From assembly GCA_002914845.1 (NCBI GenBank), contig JXTC01000095.1:651112-715111 (forward strand): a stretch of 64,000 nt of DNA, read 5' to 3'. The DNA comes from Trema orientale (lineage: Eukaryota; Streptophyta; Magnoliopsida; Rosales; Cannabaceae). The position numbers and the translations under genes are program-made. This document shows, piece after piece, positions 47,201-60,195 of the stretch. The notes beneath the pieces are model-generated. The model did not search any database. It was not told where the DNA came from and saw only the letters and a program-made list of their open reading frames with translations. The first letter of the stretch is position 1. Each line of letters begins with the position of its first letter.

Positions 47201-47394
47201 TTGTTGGAAATCATGGAGGTCAATATTGAGTCCAAAATTTCAATCCTTTTTCCGCACTAAAACTATACATGTATTCCAAAGAACTTTTATTTATTTCTTG
47301 TTATTTTATTTTTTTGGGGGGTTAAGGACAAAAAGAAAGAGGTAAGTGAGAATAGTGTTAAACTCAAAGTTTGTGATTTCTGTAATTTTGGGGG
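47201..47394. other. Upstream region of the split small gene
   Basis: On the minus strand this would hold its promoter and leader. Only weak TATA-like sequence is visible (minus-strand GTATAGTT at about 47260). Confidence 0.3.
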
Positions 47395-48290
47395 CTTATT
47401 AGACAAATACGGTTTTCTATACAAAAAGTTTTAAAAATACGACCATGCGGAAAATTACTCTAAAAGTACGACTTTAGATATAATACATTTACATTTATAC
47501 GGTCTGACATACATTTAATACGATCTGCCGAAGGAAAAATTTGAAAAAAAAAAAAGCCTCCTGGCACGCATTGATGCACGCGTCACTCGTGAGAAGGATG
47601 CGGCAATTACCCTTTTAATTTTTTTATTCAGTTGTTACTTTGTTTTTAACAGTTTTTTGCTAAAAAATTGTAATTTTTTTTTACTTAATTATTTTATTCA
47701 TCTTTTTCGATTATAGTTTTTCCAAAATTTAATTTTTTTGCTTCTATTTTATTTCCTATTTTAATTGAGTGAGTATTTTTTGGATATTAATAACTATAGA
47801 TTTTAATTTGAACTATCCTATTTTTTAAAATAATTTTTTATATTGACATATATAAAAAAATATCATTTATTTTATCTATTTTTCACAATAAGGAACCCTA
47901 AATTTTCTTATAATTTCACAAGATACCATATGTAACTTGATAGGATACTTATGGTAACTTTACTTAGATACTAGTAATTAAGTAGGTGACCTGTAGTATC
48001 TTGCTTGGATACTAGTAATTAAGTAGGAGACCCATGGTATCTTGTTTGGATATTAGTAATTACGTGAGTGACCTATGGTATCTTACTTGGATACCACATA
48101 TATATTAATTAAAAATATTAATTTAAAGTTAACATATCTGGTCACTAGAAATAATCTTGATTAAAAATAATAATAATCTGTATTTAGTTAGGTAATATGT
48201 AGTATATTGTTAGGATACTAAGTTACTAGGTTGATGACTTGTGGTTTTCTCATGGGATGCTATAGAAAAAGAGTAACCCTATAATATATC
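47395..48290 (+). mobile_element. Mutator-like non-autonomous element, copy 1
   Basis: The left end is rich in 'aaatacggttt', 'aaaaatacgacc' and 'aaaagtacgact' phrases, then a GCATTGATGCACGCGTCA near-palindrome (47569-47586), then A/T-rich sequence and a GATACC minisatellite. The same order recurs from 48291 and, as a left end alone, from 52745. No transposase, TSD or inverted right end was found, so the class is tentative. Confidence 0.45.
47925..48105. repeat. Minisatellite of GGATAC/GTATCTT motifs
   Basis: Roughly three to four 55-60 base units of 'atggtatcttgcttggatactagtaattaagtagg' type (given here as key words GGTATCTT, GGATACTAGT, AATTAAGTAGG). Confidence 0.75.
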
Positions 48291-49240
48291 ATTGGGATTT
48301 TTATAGAAATACAGGAAAAAATGACATGTTTTTTAAAACTACGGTCCATACAAATAAAATATAAAAATACGAACAACTTGATCAATTTTCGCAAAAATAC
48401 AGATGGCTGACACTGACATGCATCAGTGCGTCAGAAATAAACGGAAATAGTTTTTTTTTTTTTTTTTTTTTTTACTTCTAATTTAATTTCTAGTTTAATT
48501 AACTTTATATTTTTGAATTTTACTGGCTATAAACTTTTAATTGTAATGCCACACTTTTTTTTTGAGCCAAATCTCTCCCAATTTCCCTTATACCCTATAT
48601 TAATATATTACTTACACTAACTTTCTATTTTTACTTTCTAGTTTTTTTCTTTTTTCATTTTTCTTCAATAACTACTGCCTAAAAATTCTTTTATAATTTA
48701 ATAAATTATTACCACGAGTAACATAGTACTATAGTATTATGACACCAAAGAAAACCTATATAATATATATATATATATATTCAATCTCCCATAATAATAC
48801 AGGTAACCTGGTAGATATTTATGGTAAAATCCTATATATATAATAGGATACTATGACACACATATATTTTCAATTTACCTAGAAACTTAAGTAACATAGA
48901 AGGATACTTGTTGTATCTTATTCTTTTTTCTTCATTCTAATTTACTCGAATACTATATGTATCCTTGAAAAATACCTAAGGTATCTATAAAGATACTGAT
49001 GGTATCTATGATAAATTTGCAATAAAAACTACCCAACACACTTTGAAATTTACGTATACTATAGGTATCTCGGTACTATAGGTATCTCGGTTGGATACCA
49101 TTGGTATTTACAAGATACACATTTCAATTTACATATATCATAAGTATCTTAATGGGATACTATATGTATCTACTATGATACATATAGTATCTACAAGATT
49201 CTCCTAAAAAAAATTAATTTTGTTACTACAACCTTTTTTT
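48291..49240 (+). mobile_element. Mutator-like non-autonomous element, copy 2
   Basis: Same left-end words ('aaaatacgaacaac', 'gcaaaaatacag'), CATGCATCAGTGCGTCAG at 48418-48435, A/T-rich filler with a (TA)n tract at about 48763-48780, then GGTATCT/GGATACT repeats to about 49200. It is in the same orientation and order as copy 1, so the two form a diverged tandem pair. Confidence 0.45.
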
Positions 49241-49969
49241 AAAAAAAAAAATTGACTAAAAGTTTTTTTTTGTCTATGTTAAAAGAATTAGAAAAAAGGA
49301 GAAATATTTTTAAGAAGATAAATGAAAAAAAAAAACTCAACAGTAGAAAAAGATAACAAATTAAAATTTTATTCTATCCTATAAAATTTAAAGAAAAAAT
49401 AGAATAAAAAAATAAACCCTGGGTTTCCATTAATGAGAGGATGTGAGCTCAATGGTGTAGGTTGATTTGTGTCATGTGCTTATGAATTGAATGATTTTGA
49501 CTATACTGTTTTATATATACATATGGATTACCGATTTTGGACTATTATATATATATATGTTTTGGATTAAACAAACCATGCAGGAACTTTTTATCACTAA
49601 AATATTTTCAAACGAGGTAATTGCTTTTGTACTGGGCATTTTATGCTCACCCCCTACCTTCCTTCCTCAAGTGGTATTCAGTGTGACTTGGGTGATCAAG
49701 AGGATTAAGAGGCTATCTTTGACTGTAGTCCGTTATCTTGGTAATGCTAGAAGCTTGGTGTTGTTGTGGTATTTAGATTGTTGGATTTTGATTTAGCATT
49801 GAACTAAGATTACTACTATCAATTATGTATGTGAACTTATGTATGTCATTTTGGTAGTTGATACTTGTTGTGGATAATGATGATGCTAAAACCTTAATTT
49901 GAATTATGTTTTTCAGCCATTATTGAACGTATGTTTAATGGTATATACGAACTGTGAGAGAGGTTCACT
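49241..49969. other. Unassigned repeat-like DNA
   Basis: A 101-codon ORF (49491-49796) has an aromatic N-terminal half and no recognised domain. The phrase at 49640 ('gcattttatgctcacccc') is reminiscent of retrotransposon LTRs. No gene is claimed. Confidence 0.35.
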
Positions 49970-52370
49970 AGATGAGATTTCAAATATTTGTCTATAAATA
50001 GGTCATTTGTGTAATTACATTTCAAATTTTCTCCCTCTAAATTGTTCTGATTCTCTATTGAATCTTTGTCTAATTAGGCGTGATAGAATTGTTCTGATTC
50101 TTTATTGACTTAATATTTTTAGTTAGTGACCAATTCACCTATTTCTATCTAAATTCTATCACGCCTTGCTATTTTACTTATTTTCTTTCTAATTTCTCAT
50201 ATTATCCTATATCAATTTGGTATCCGAGCCTACTTTGTTTTCCTCTGCCTATTTTTAATTTAATTTTTTTTTCCATAAAAAAAAGGCAAAACCTAGATAT
50301 ACTTTAGCCGCTGTCACCACTTGCGCAAGTCACTATTGCCAAGGCCAACTACCTCGAGTTCCACAAGATTGCTCCTTGAGTCCAGAATCAAGAGTTTTGC
50401 ACAAAAGTCCCTCCTTAGTGAAGTTTTGCAGTTTTTCTCTAGATTTGAAGATCTTTACACTAGCACCTCTGAAACACTTTGGATAATATTTTTTCACATT
50501 GACACTCTGTTTATGGGTTTAATAGTAAAAAAATTAATTGATATGTGTTTTGATCCATGCTAATTTCTTAAACACGAATTTTTAAAACTCTAATTATTAT
50601 CAACAATATCACCATAACTCTTAAATTAATATCCAATATTACCAATGCTTTAGTGACCAATGCTAATATCACCAATTTTATCAAGATCTATACTACACTG
50701 CCCAATATCACTATTACCCTAGGCCCAACAAATTAAAAATTGCCCATGTTAGAAACCCCAGTGTTAGTAATGTTAGCAATCTTAAAAATTATACTGGTAA
50801 ATTTATATTATTATACTATTATTAATTAGATTTTAATTAATTAGTGGCTTATTTTAATTTTGAGTAATTAGATTTGTGTTTCCTATTTTCATCTAGTTTC
50901 TACTTTCCTAATTGTATTCAATTATTTATAAATAGGTCATCTATGTAATTGCTTTTCAGATTATGAATAAATGAATATTGAATCATTAGTATTCTCTCCC
51001 TCTAAATTGTTCTGATTCTCTATTGAATCCTTGTCTATTTAGGCGTGATAGAATTGTTCTGATTCTCTATTGGCTTAATATTTTTAGTTAGTGACCAATT
51101 CATCTATTTGTGCTTAAATTTTATCACGCCTTGCTATTTTACCTATTCACTTTCTAATTTCTCATTTTTTCCTATGTCAATTTAGTATTCGAGCCTAGTT
51201 TGTTTTCCTCTGCCTATCCTTTAACTTTTTTTTTCCATTATTGATTTTTTTTTTTATTAAAAAAAAAAGGAAAAAAACAAAACCTAGATATACTTTAACT
51301 GCTGCTACCACCTTGCGCCATCCACTACCGCCACCACCAACTACCTCAAATTCCGCAAGATTGCTCCTTGAGTCTAGAATCGAGAGTTTTGCAGAAAAGT
51401 CCCTGCTTAGCAAAATTTTGCAATTTTGCCCCTGATTTGAAGATCTTTACAGTTACACTAGCACCTTTGAAGTACTTTGGGTAATATTTTTCCACACTGA
51501 CACTTTATCTATGATTTTAATAATTGAAAAATTAATTGATATGTGTTTTGATCCATGCTGATTTCTTAAACATAAATTTTCAAAACTCTAATTATTATCA
51601 ACAATACTACCGTAACTCTTACATTAATATCCAATATTACCAATGCTATAGTGACCAATGCTATTATCACCAATCTTATCAAGATCCATACTATATTGCC
51701 CAATATCGCTATGACCCTAGGCCAAATGAATTAAATACTGCCCATATTAGAAATCCTAGTGTTAGCAATATTCGCAATCTTGAAAATTATAATAGTGAGC
51801 CTACATTAGATAAGTTGATTACCTATATTGGTGCTATATTGGCTAACTTAATCACCAAGTGCGACAAAATTACCCATACTTGTGAAGAAATACTCCTTAA
51901 CTTGGCAGAATTAAGGGAATTCAGCAGTAAGAGGCATGCCCTTTTTAAACAATTTGTTAATGAGAGCTATGTTACCAAACCTATAGTTGAGCCTATTGTA
52001 GAACAAAATTTCAACTTCAGCTGAGCCCCTTATGATGTTCCAACCTAGTGATCTTATTCCTATACCCATTGTTCTTAGTCTACCTACACATCAACATCCA
52101 AAATTTAGATCGAATGTATGTTTAGTTGATTTTTTCTTTCTAATATGACTTGTGAACTAGTTTTCAATGTGATAAAGTTCTTAGAGAAGTATGGTATTTT
52201 GAAAATTTTTGTGTTGAAAAGAGTACAGAACAAGTGCAAAAGTTCCGATCTCACATTTTTATTAAGAATCAAGACTTTCGCTTTACTAATCTATTTCTGC
52301 CTAAATTCTATCACTTTTTGCTATTCGATCTATTCTCTTTCTAATTTTTGATCTTATCCTACATTAATTA
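49970..52370 (+). mobile_element. Tandem LTR-internal-LTR-internal-LTR structure
   Basis: Related LTR pieces end at 50214 and 51179, about 965 bases apart, each followed after 'att' by a methionine-tRNA-type primer site (TGGTATCCGAGCC at 50218; damaged TAGTATTCGAGCC at 51183). A third, shortened LTR piece is at 52275-52365. Two internal regions repeat in order; the first is cut off near 50790. The 162-codon ORF at 51536-52024 (Tyr/Gln/Asn-rich start, then NESYVTKPIVEPIVEQ) lies in the second internal region and has no recognised domain. The likely origin is unequal recombination within a non-autonomous retroelement. Confidence 0.65.
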
Positions 52371-53020
52371 ATGAAGGCAGGAAAATGAAGAAGCGAGGCA
52401 CCTAATTACAAATTAGAGCAAAGTTTATTAATGTGTACACCTGTAAACATTAATGGCTCGATCTCAACTCCTTCAAGAAAAAGACAAAAAATAAATAAAT
52501 AAATAAGTTACTTTTAAAGGATATAAAATAGACCCAAAAAATGCCTTTTTAGATTAAAGAATGAACGATTTAGAGGGAATACTTTTCTGTAAATATATAG
52601 AGGAAGTGGATTTGTGGATGAGAACTAATTGATGTCCTTTTTTTACACTTTCTACACTGGACCTTCCTCTCTCCAAAATTCCGTGTCCAAAATTACATGT
52701 GCCATAGAATCATTCGTAAGGCCACCACTCACCAAAATTAGAGGAAATTAGGTCTCACACGTTTTTCTGTGAAAAGATTATAAAAATATGGTAAAAGATT
52801 ATAAAAATACGGTATGCGGGATTCGTGTTTTGTCAAATACGGTTTCTGAAAGTTTAGTACGGTTTCTTTTTTAAAAGATATGTATCTGTACTGACACACA
52901 CTATTTGCGCATCAATAGTCTGACGTGCCTGGCGTGTCCTTTTAAATTTTTTTTATTTTTTTAATAATTATTTTATTTCTTTTTGCATATTTGTTACTTT
53001 TTACTAAGTGTACCAAATAA
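52371..53020. repeat. Third left end of the Mutator-like family plus flanking DNA
   Basis: 52745-52950 carries 'aaaaatacggtatgcggg', 'caaatacggtttctg' and a TGACACACAC...GCGCATCAATAGTCTGACG segment like those at 47395 and 48291. The rest is A/T-rich with no gene. Confidence 0.4.
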
Positions 53021-55794
53021 CCTGCCTGAAACCTAAGGCCATACCCAGAAGGACACCCATGTGTCGTGTACCAAATCTAGAGGGGTAACTATATTATCTA
53101 CGCTTGCCAAATTGAGAGGTAATCAAAGAAAACAAACCTTGCATGGGTTGACAGATTCTACACCGACGGTAGGGCATGCAGCGCTATACTGTAAACCTAC
53201 GATGCTAACACGGTACTCATGTGTGATTCTATGACATGTGTAATATGGAACTGAAGTGTGAAAACAGTCATGCTTTCGTTTTTCAATAAAATAAGCATAT
53301 TAAGTTTTATAGAAAAACAGGCAGTATAACGGCCCTATTTTGACATACTAAAAAATAATCTGTACTCAAAAAAATTCCAGAGCAATACAGTATATATCAT
53401 CCAGTTAAATTCCATCACAGATATCCAAAATAATTCTAAAATCATGTTTGTCATCATATGTTGCATAAAGTAAATTTTAATAAAAAATGATGTAAAATAG
53501 AGATAAGCGAATTTCTACCTCACTAGAATAGTGATACCATACTATTGGAATCTTACGGTGTCGTTGGACTGCCATTCGGAGGGTCGGGAACCAATTCTAA
53601 GCTCTCGATCGCTCTTTTGTGAAAAAAAAACTTCTTAACAGAGCTTCAAATCTACAAACAGACCACTTTACTGAATTCCTAACACCCAGAACAACTAAGT
53701 TACACATATAATTTGTCCAATTTAGGTCCGATCAAAATTGAACTGGTGGCATACAAAACGAGGCAAATCTTGGCTGTCTGATTTCATTTTTCATGTCCGT
53801 CACCAAACAAAGTCAATGTATATATTAATGAGGCTATTTATTGGGTACATTCCAAAATGGACATCAAAAATATAATCCAACGATCCGATCAAAAGGTCAA
53901 ACCCAAGCTCAAACAACTCAAAAATAGAAACTTTCAAACTGGGCAAAATAGAGTTGCAAAATAGATACCTGGAGATTCTTCTCGACGATACAAACCCAAC
54001 GAGCCTAAGAAACAGCCCGAAATGACGTTGGAAAATCAAACTTCTCTGCGGCCAAAAGTGGCATTTTCCGGCGGCGGCTCGAGACCGGTGGTGCAGGCAT
54101 CGTGGAGCTGCGGCAAAGCTCTGCTGGCAGTCTGGCTGGCCGGACAATGGCCAGTGGATGCTCCATGGACCTTCAGTCTTGTTCGGCCAAAAATGAGAGA
54201 GCGGGAGCAGAGGGAGGTTGGAAGGACAAGAGAGAGAGAGGGAGAAGGAAAAGAAAATTAGGGCTACGTGTGTAATTCCCTAATTTTGTGAACAATTTTA
54301 TTGTATTTTCTTTTGTATATTTTAATGTGGAATGAGAAATACAATAAAGATTATAATACATTGTTAAATCTTACGCATATAATTTACGAGGTTAATTCCA
54401 TGAATTTATCGTTATATAGATTAAATTGCAGCTTAGTCTTGATAATTTGAAGTTTGTATAAAATAATGAGAAGTCATGAAACTCTTATGTAATTTAGATA
54501 TTTTGAAACGTTTTTACGTAATGGGACAAAATTGCGATATTTTCAAAGGTATAGTTGTAGAAAATTTCATAGTGAGGACTAATTTGCAAAGTCTAAACTT
54601 TTCACTCTATACACTCAGACCATGTACGTGTCTTTGTTGGGGAGTTCAGTTCATGTTATTTCAACACCTCACCTTTGAACTGTCGCATTAAGAGAAAACT
54701 GTCTATTAAAAATACAAGTTTAATTGATATATAATTTCTTTTACTTATTTTTCCTTCATTCTCTTATTTACATGTTTCTCTCTCTCTTTCTGTCTATTAT
54801 GTTTTCTTTTATCTCATATTTATCACTAGCACAAAAATGTGAGTGTTTCTTGTTGCATGTTTCAAATTAAGGATTTCATAGGATCAAGTGTTATTAATAC
54901 TTGAAGATTCTTGGAGTATTTGAATGCTAAAGCTTTCAAGTAATTACCTGTTTATTTTCGCTCAAAATTTAAAACCTAACTGTTCTTTGTTTTAGAACAC
55001 GTTCTTAGTTTGCATATTGATATTCATATGAGTATTCATAGTAACTGTTATGGGTTGGTGTTTTAAGGTTCTCTTAGTCCTTATTTTGTTATAAAGCTTG
55101 TAAAATGCATTTTTGGTCGGTTTGGATAATTTGATTTGGAGTTTTTTCAAAAAAATCAGAATTAGGAATTTCTGATTTTTCACTGAGCAGTTTCTGTATT
55201 TTGGGTATTTCATACACTTAAACTTATCCAAATGAACTTAAATTTTAATATGCTATAGTAGACATCTACTTCTTTCCGAATTAACCTTATTTGTAAAATT
55301 TGGTTTAGACTTCGATTGTCTACAAATTTTCTAATATGTGTTTTCGTTACTGTCAGCAAAACAGAGTCCTGTCTCTGGAGTTGTCTTTTAGTCGACCAGA
55401 ATCTGTTTTTAATGACTTAATCAATGTGTTGAATAGAATTTGGCTTTCAGGGTTGGTCGACCAAACTTTTTCAGATCTAGAAAATGATCTTTTTAAGTCT
55501 CTTTCGTTGAAGTTTGACCATATTTTAACCCCTAATACACCTCGAACACTATATTTGAGAGCAATGTCTTAAGTCAAGTTGTATTTTATATTTAAGGCCG
55601 AGATAAGTTAGGTAATTTAATTGTAAGTATTAATTTAAAATTAAGTAGAAACTTAGAATTAGGGAAAAACTCCAATTAATCTTGTCACTGTATTGTGTTA
55701 CAGTAGGAATGTTTGTGCATGAGATTTTGGTGTGAACTATTTTACTAAAGCTTGAGTTACACCATTTCCAGGTAAGTGCAATTATTTATACACA
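53021..55794. other. Intergenic, probable retrotransposon debris
   Basis: No supported gene. A GC-richer patch at 53950-54260 opens a 115-codon minus-strand frame (54147-53800) with no recognised domain. TCGACCAGAA and GGTCGACCAAAC at about 55392 and 55457 are LTR-like words. ORF 55336-55572 is not convincing. Confidence 0.35.
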
Positions 55795-56794
55795 GTTTTG
55801 AGTAACTAATGGTATAGAAATTGTGCTTTGGTTATTGTTCACAAAATTATATACCGCAAGTGCACAGTGTCAAGTTTTATAATAAAATGGTAAATAAGGT
55901 TGTCGTACCCACAAGGATTGATACTGACATTCTACTAGGTACCGTAATTAGATAATCTTAATTTTATCTAGACAATTCAAATTAATTATAGAGGAACAAT
56001 AATCAATGGAAATTTAAAATGCAAAATTAAGCGTCGCAATGTAAATTTGAAGGAAAATAACAATAGGAATCAATTCTAGAGTTTTGACTTCACCTAAGTA
56101 TCCACTATGTCTTTCAATAAACAACACCACTTAATTATTTTTCCTAGTCTATAAGCAAGAACTCAAAATTATTTCTATTCTCTCGCTCGAGTGTCGAGTG
56201 AAAATTACTTTTAAATTCTAATTTCAATATCTCTATTCAAAATTTAGAAAACAGGAGTTCATTAAGTTTTATAGTTCTTAATAACAAGCTTCAAAGAATT
56301 CATAGGTTTTCTCAAACTCTATGACATCCTAGGCTGTGTTATTCTAGTCATATCTCTAAAAATCCCCTCTCTCAAGTACTGGATTATAGAAATCAAAACA
56401 TCCCAATAATTGCTAATTAATTGAGAAACATGAAGAGTAAAATAACACAAATAAACTAATGGAAAATCACCACAAAATTGATATTGAAAATCAAGACATA
56501 GTTTTAAGTATAGGTTACATAATTTCTGTAGATAAAAATGCTTAGTTCATAATGAAAAAGAAGAAAAACAATATAAATAACAACAACATGATAGAGGGAA
56601 AAGATGAGAAAGTAAAACTCTTTTTTTGGTTGGATGAGAATTTCTTCACATGGTGTTCTTCATCTCTCTTTGTCCAATGTAGCAGTTGTCAAGAGCTTCC
56701 AAAAACATTCTCCAACACCCTTTCTTGGATCCCTAAAGGATCTATTTATATCTCCTCTGGCAGTTAGGTCAAATTTGGCTTATGCTGTCCAGAG

Positions 56795-57080
56795 CACGTG
56801 GAAGCATCGCGACGCTTGGTATAGAGCGCTGCGGCGCTCAAAAGATAGAAAGGATATATGAGGGCAAACACTGTAGTGCTCTATACATGGTGCTAAGGCG
56901 CCTATGTTTCTAGTTCTAAGCATCAGCGGCAGGGCTGCAACGCTCGGAATATAGTACTACAGCACCTGTGTTTTTGGCACTAGGCGTTAATGGCAGTGCT
57001 GTAGCGCTCAAAAAGTAGTGCTGCGGTACTAGTACTGGTGGGTGATGAGAATTTTAGCTTAGCGGTACTGCGGTGCCCGT
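56795..57080. repeat. Cluster of GCGCTGCGGCGCT-like palindromic words
   Basis: At least six variants of GTGCTGCGGCGCT/AGCGCTGTAGC lie within 290 bases. A second cluster lies at 58895-59165. Both are in the minus-strand Gypsy remnant. Confidence 0.6.
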
Positions 57081-58894
57081 ATCTCTGCCTGATTATCTTC
57101 CTTAAGTACTTTTGAGCATCTTTTTGCCATCAACCATTGTCATAAATCTCGAATTTCTTTCAAGAATTTAATAAACCTGAAACTTTCAACAAAAACAACA
57201 TAAACCACACAAATGCTCTCCAAAACTAATAAAACATTAAGTGTGGAGAGTAAATATTAAGTGTATAAATTGTACTTAACAAATTCCCCCAAACTTGATA
57301 CTTTGCTAGTCCTCAAGCAAAGAATACGAAACAACAAAGGAAGAAAATAAAACAAAATAGTGAAAGCAAACTAAAACCTCAAGTATCAGTTTGATTCAGA
57401 TTTCAAACGGGCCTCAACATTATCATAATTATAGCTCAAGAAAAACTTCAAAATATTATCAATGTCTAGAATTTCAACTCCAACACTAGTTTTACCCTTC
57501 TCTTATTTCTTCTTCGTGTGTATGTGTGTAGCCAATTTCACCTCACTACTAAAATTTTGGATTTGTTTATGCAAACAAACGACGTGAAGATTAGTCTCTC
57601 AATATGAATGTTTATGTCTCCATAGGTTTGTTTTTCCAATTATTTTCCACTAATGTAGACTAATGCATCATCAAAGATCAATAGGACTTTAATAAGGTTT
57701 GTAATGTGAGGCTAAGGTGAAAGTAGGACAAAATGGCACTTTTATGGTTTCAACACCCTGGAGCACACATGTTCTATTCTAGGATCCTTTTCTTCTTTAT
57801 AACCCTTGAGTTAGGCAATCTAACTTCCCCCAAACTTATTTTCTTTTCTCTTGACTCAAATTACAATATTTATCCTTCAATAAGTAGCTATACCCTCAAG
57901 TTATGATTTATTTTATTTTATTTTATTTTACCAATGAGGGTATAGCATTTTTCAAATACACAAAAATTCTTCACAATATCCAACATCAAGCCCCATTTTT
58001 TTTTCCCACATGAGCATCATAATTGCCTTAACTATTTTCACATGTGCTCAAGGTGTAAAGTGAAGTATTGGAAAATATTTAGAAGATAGGTTCAAAGTAT
58101 GGGAGTCAAAGAAAATGTCTTTAAGCTCAATGGGGTTAACTAAGGTTTTCCAACATCATGGATTTGCTTGAAAGGCTCAATCGATCCAAAGGTGGCCTAA
58201 ATCATATCTTTAGCGATGCATAGTCTAGGATTTCACCTCAAATGGTTTTCATACAAGTTCTAGAGATCTTTGAAAATCCTAAATAATTGTTTAATTTGCA
58301 TAAATATTATCTAGTTTTAAAGTAGAAGAAAAATGAGCATGACTATATGCATAGGCGTACCTGAATCTCAAAAAGAATAAGACTAACAGTAGAGTCAAGC
58401 ACACAGAAGAAGTCAATATTTATCATTTTTGAAGAGCTATATTTAATTCAAACAGGTTCTTATCATCGGCCCCAAGTAATCTATTCAAACTGACACAATT
58501 TTTTTTAATGTTTTTGTTTTTTTTTTGGCAAATAGAAAATAAAAGAAACAATTAAAAAAAAGTAAATACTCCTCCAAACTTAAAGTGGATATTGTCCTCA
58601 ATATCAAATCAAATAAGAGTGAAGGAGAGAGGACTTACCTGAAACAATGAGGACGGTGACCCTTCAAGAGCAAGAGTAGACTTCAATCTCCAAGTATTTC
58701 TCCAATATGATGATGATAGGTGTAAAGAAGATTTGAGGAATGATTATAAAAAGTGAAATATTTGGTGAGGAAAATTGATATTGAAAGGATGGGTTGAGGA
58801 TAGGAATAAGGTGCTAAAACAACTAAGGTGTTCGTAGGGGAGAAGAGAGTGAAGAGAATGGGTTTATTGGACTTGTTTTCATTTATGGGCAGCA

Positions 58895-59165
58895 ACATGA
58901 GTGCTGCAGAGCTCTCTTAAGGGTGCTGTGGCGCTTGATTTTTTTTTTCCTAAAATTCTTTTTTTCAGATTTTTTTTTCAATTTTGTTTTTTCAAATATT
59001 TTTTTTTTTCGATTTTTTTCCTTTTTTTTTTGAAATTGGGAGAAATTCCAGGGAAGGAAGCGCTACAGTGCATCAAGTGTAGCACCACAGCGCTAATAAT
59101 TTTGGAACTTTTCCAAAACCTGCAGCACCGTGGCGCTATGAACAGAGCATCGCGGCGTTCTAGCC
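58895..59165. repeat. Second cluster of GCGCTGTGGCGCT-like words
   Basis: Words such as GTGCTGTGGCGCTT, GCGCTACAGTGC, GCACCACAGCGCT and GCACCGTGGCGCT are separated by poly-T runs. They are similar in kind to 56795-57080, about 2.1 kb away. Confidence 0.6.
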
Positions 59166-59399
59166 AATGCCACAATTTTTACTGTTTTAACTTTTTTCAC
59201 AACAAACACTCCCACAAAATGTAAAAAAATTATCCTCCCAAACTCAAATATAGTCCAATGAATAACAAAATATCCAAAAAAAACAAAAGCGAAAAATATA
59301 ACTTGGGCTACGTCCCATCTAGTGCTTGATTTAGTGTCTTCAGCTGGACTTTCTTTAACTTCCTCAACTCGGCTCTTCGAGAGGGAGCTTCATCACATT

Positions 59400-59560
59400 C
59401 CTTACTCCTCCTCCATCATAAAGCTTCAATGGTTATTTATAAACCCAGAACACACGTCCATCTTTTCCTTTTATATCTACCGTTCACAAGGGAAATAAAT
59501 TCTCAATAACAAAGGGCCTCGACCATTTTGGCTTCAACTTGGGTGATAACAACTTCAACC
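59400..59560 (-). pseudogene. Gypsy integrase C-terminal fragment
   Basis: The minus strand reads PKLKPKWSRPFVIENLFPL, stop, TVDIKGKDGRVFWVYK, stop, PLKLYDGG. This matches the shape of the integrase C-terminal region of plant Gypsy elements (KWSGPF followed by a VEI.....F.VNG..LK pattern). Two in-frame stops. Confidence 0.75.
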
Positions 59561-59668
59561 GAAACCTCAATGTTGCCCTTGAACTAACTCACACTTCACA
59601 ATTTTCTGGTCATTGCAACGTCTCTTATCTACCGGAACCTCTTCAACATGTCTTCTAATCACATCAAC

Positions 59669-59930
59669 TCAGTTACATGAACTTGTCTTCTTGGAAACTT
59701 TATTGGAGTGATAAATGTTAAACTTGGCTATATCTTCATTCAGTCTTAGAGATAACTCTCCTTTAGATATATCAATCAAAGCTCCACCTGTAGCCAATAA
59801 AGGTCGCCCAAGGAGTAGAGGCATGTTTTGGTCTTCATCCATATTTAAAGCCACAAAATCAGCTGGAAAAATAAATTTGTCGACCTTTACCAACACATCT
59901 TCAATGACTCTACGAGGATAGGTGAGGGAC
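59669..59930 (-). pseudogene. Gypsy aspartic protease C-terminal fragment
   Basis: The minus strand carries VDKFIFPADFVALNMDED, then MPLLLGRPLLATGGALIDIS and KGELSLRLNED, the well-known end of the plant Gypsy protease. The active-site half is missing upstream, past about 59930, where the sequence becomes unrelated. Confidence 0.85.
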
Positions 59931-60144
59931 CTATCCGCTAGTTATGCCGTAACGTGTATATATATATATATTTAGCAGGGAACTAAGTAAGCTTTGAAAT
60001 TGGCGGAAAAGAATAAATAAACGAGCATATGCCGTAACGTGTATATCACGATTTGAGTAAAGAGCTATATAATGTATTCGAGAGAAAAAAAATAAAAGAT
60101 ATTGTTTTTTCACCGAAAAATAAGCGCAAGCATTAATAACTTTC

Positions 60145-60145
<1 letters not shown>

Positions 60146-60192
<47 letters not shown>
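60146..60192. repeat. (AT)n microsatellite
   Basis: About 20 uninterrupted AT units, followed by 'tttagcagggaa', which also follows the shorter (TA)n at 59957-59970. Confidence 0.95.

Positions 60193-60195
<3 letters not shown>

Larger units (their letters stand above)
55795..59935 (-). mobile_element. Internally deleted Ty3/Gypsy remnant, minus strand
   Basis: Read on the minus strand, a protease remnant (59930-59669) is followed within about 110 bases by an integrase C-terminus (about 59555-59400), so reverse transcriptase, RNase H and most of integrase are deleted. Then come about 3.4 kb with several 'aagtttgggggaa' phrases (57300, 57830, 58580) typical of the 3' part of Athila-like elements. 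Near 55920 'atccttgtgggtacgac' is an LTR-proximal phrase. LTR limits could not be set. Confidence 0.6.

Noticed and set aside
51536-52024. 162-codon ORF as a host gene
   Set aside because: It lies inside the internal part of a tandem LTR structure and its first half is repeated at 50560-50790, so it belongs to the element. Function is not recognisable.
53800-54147. 115-codon minus-strand ORF as a gene
   Set aside because: Arises from a short GC-rich patch in repeat-like DNA. No recognisable motif, start context or neighbouring exons.
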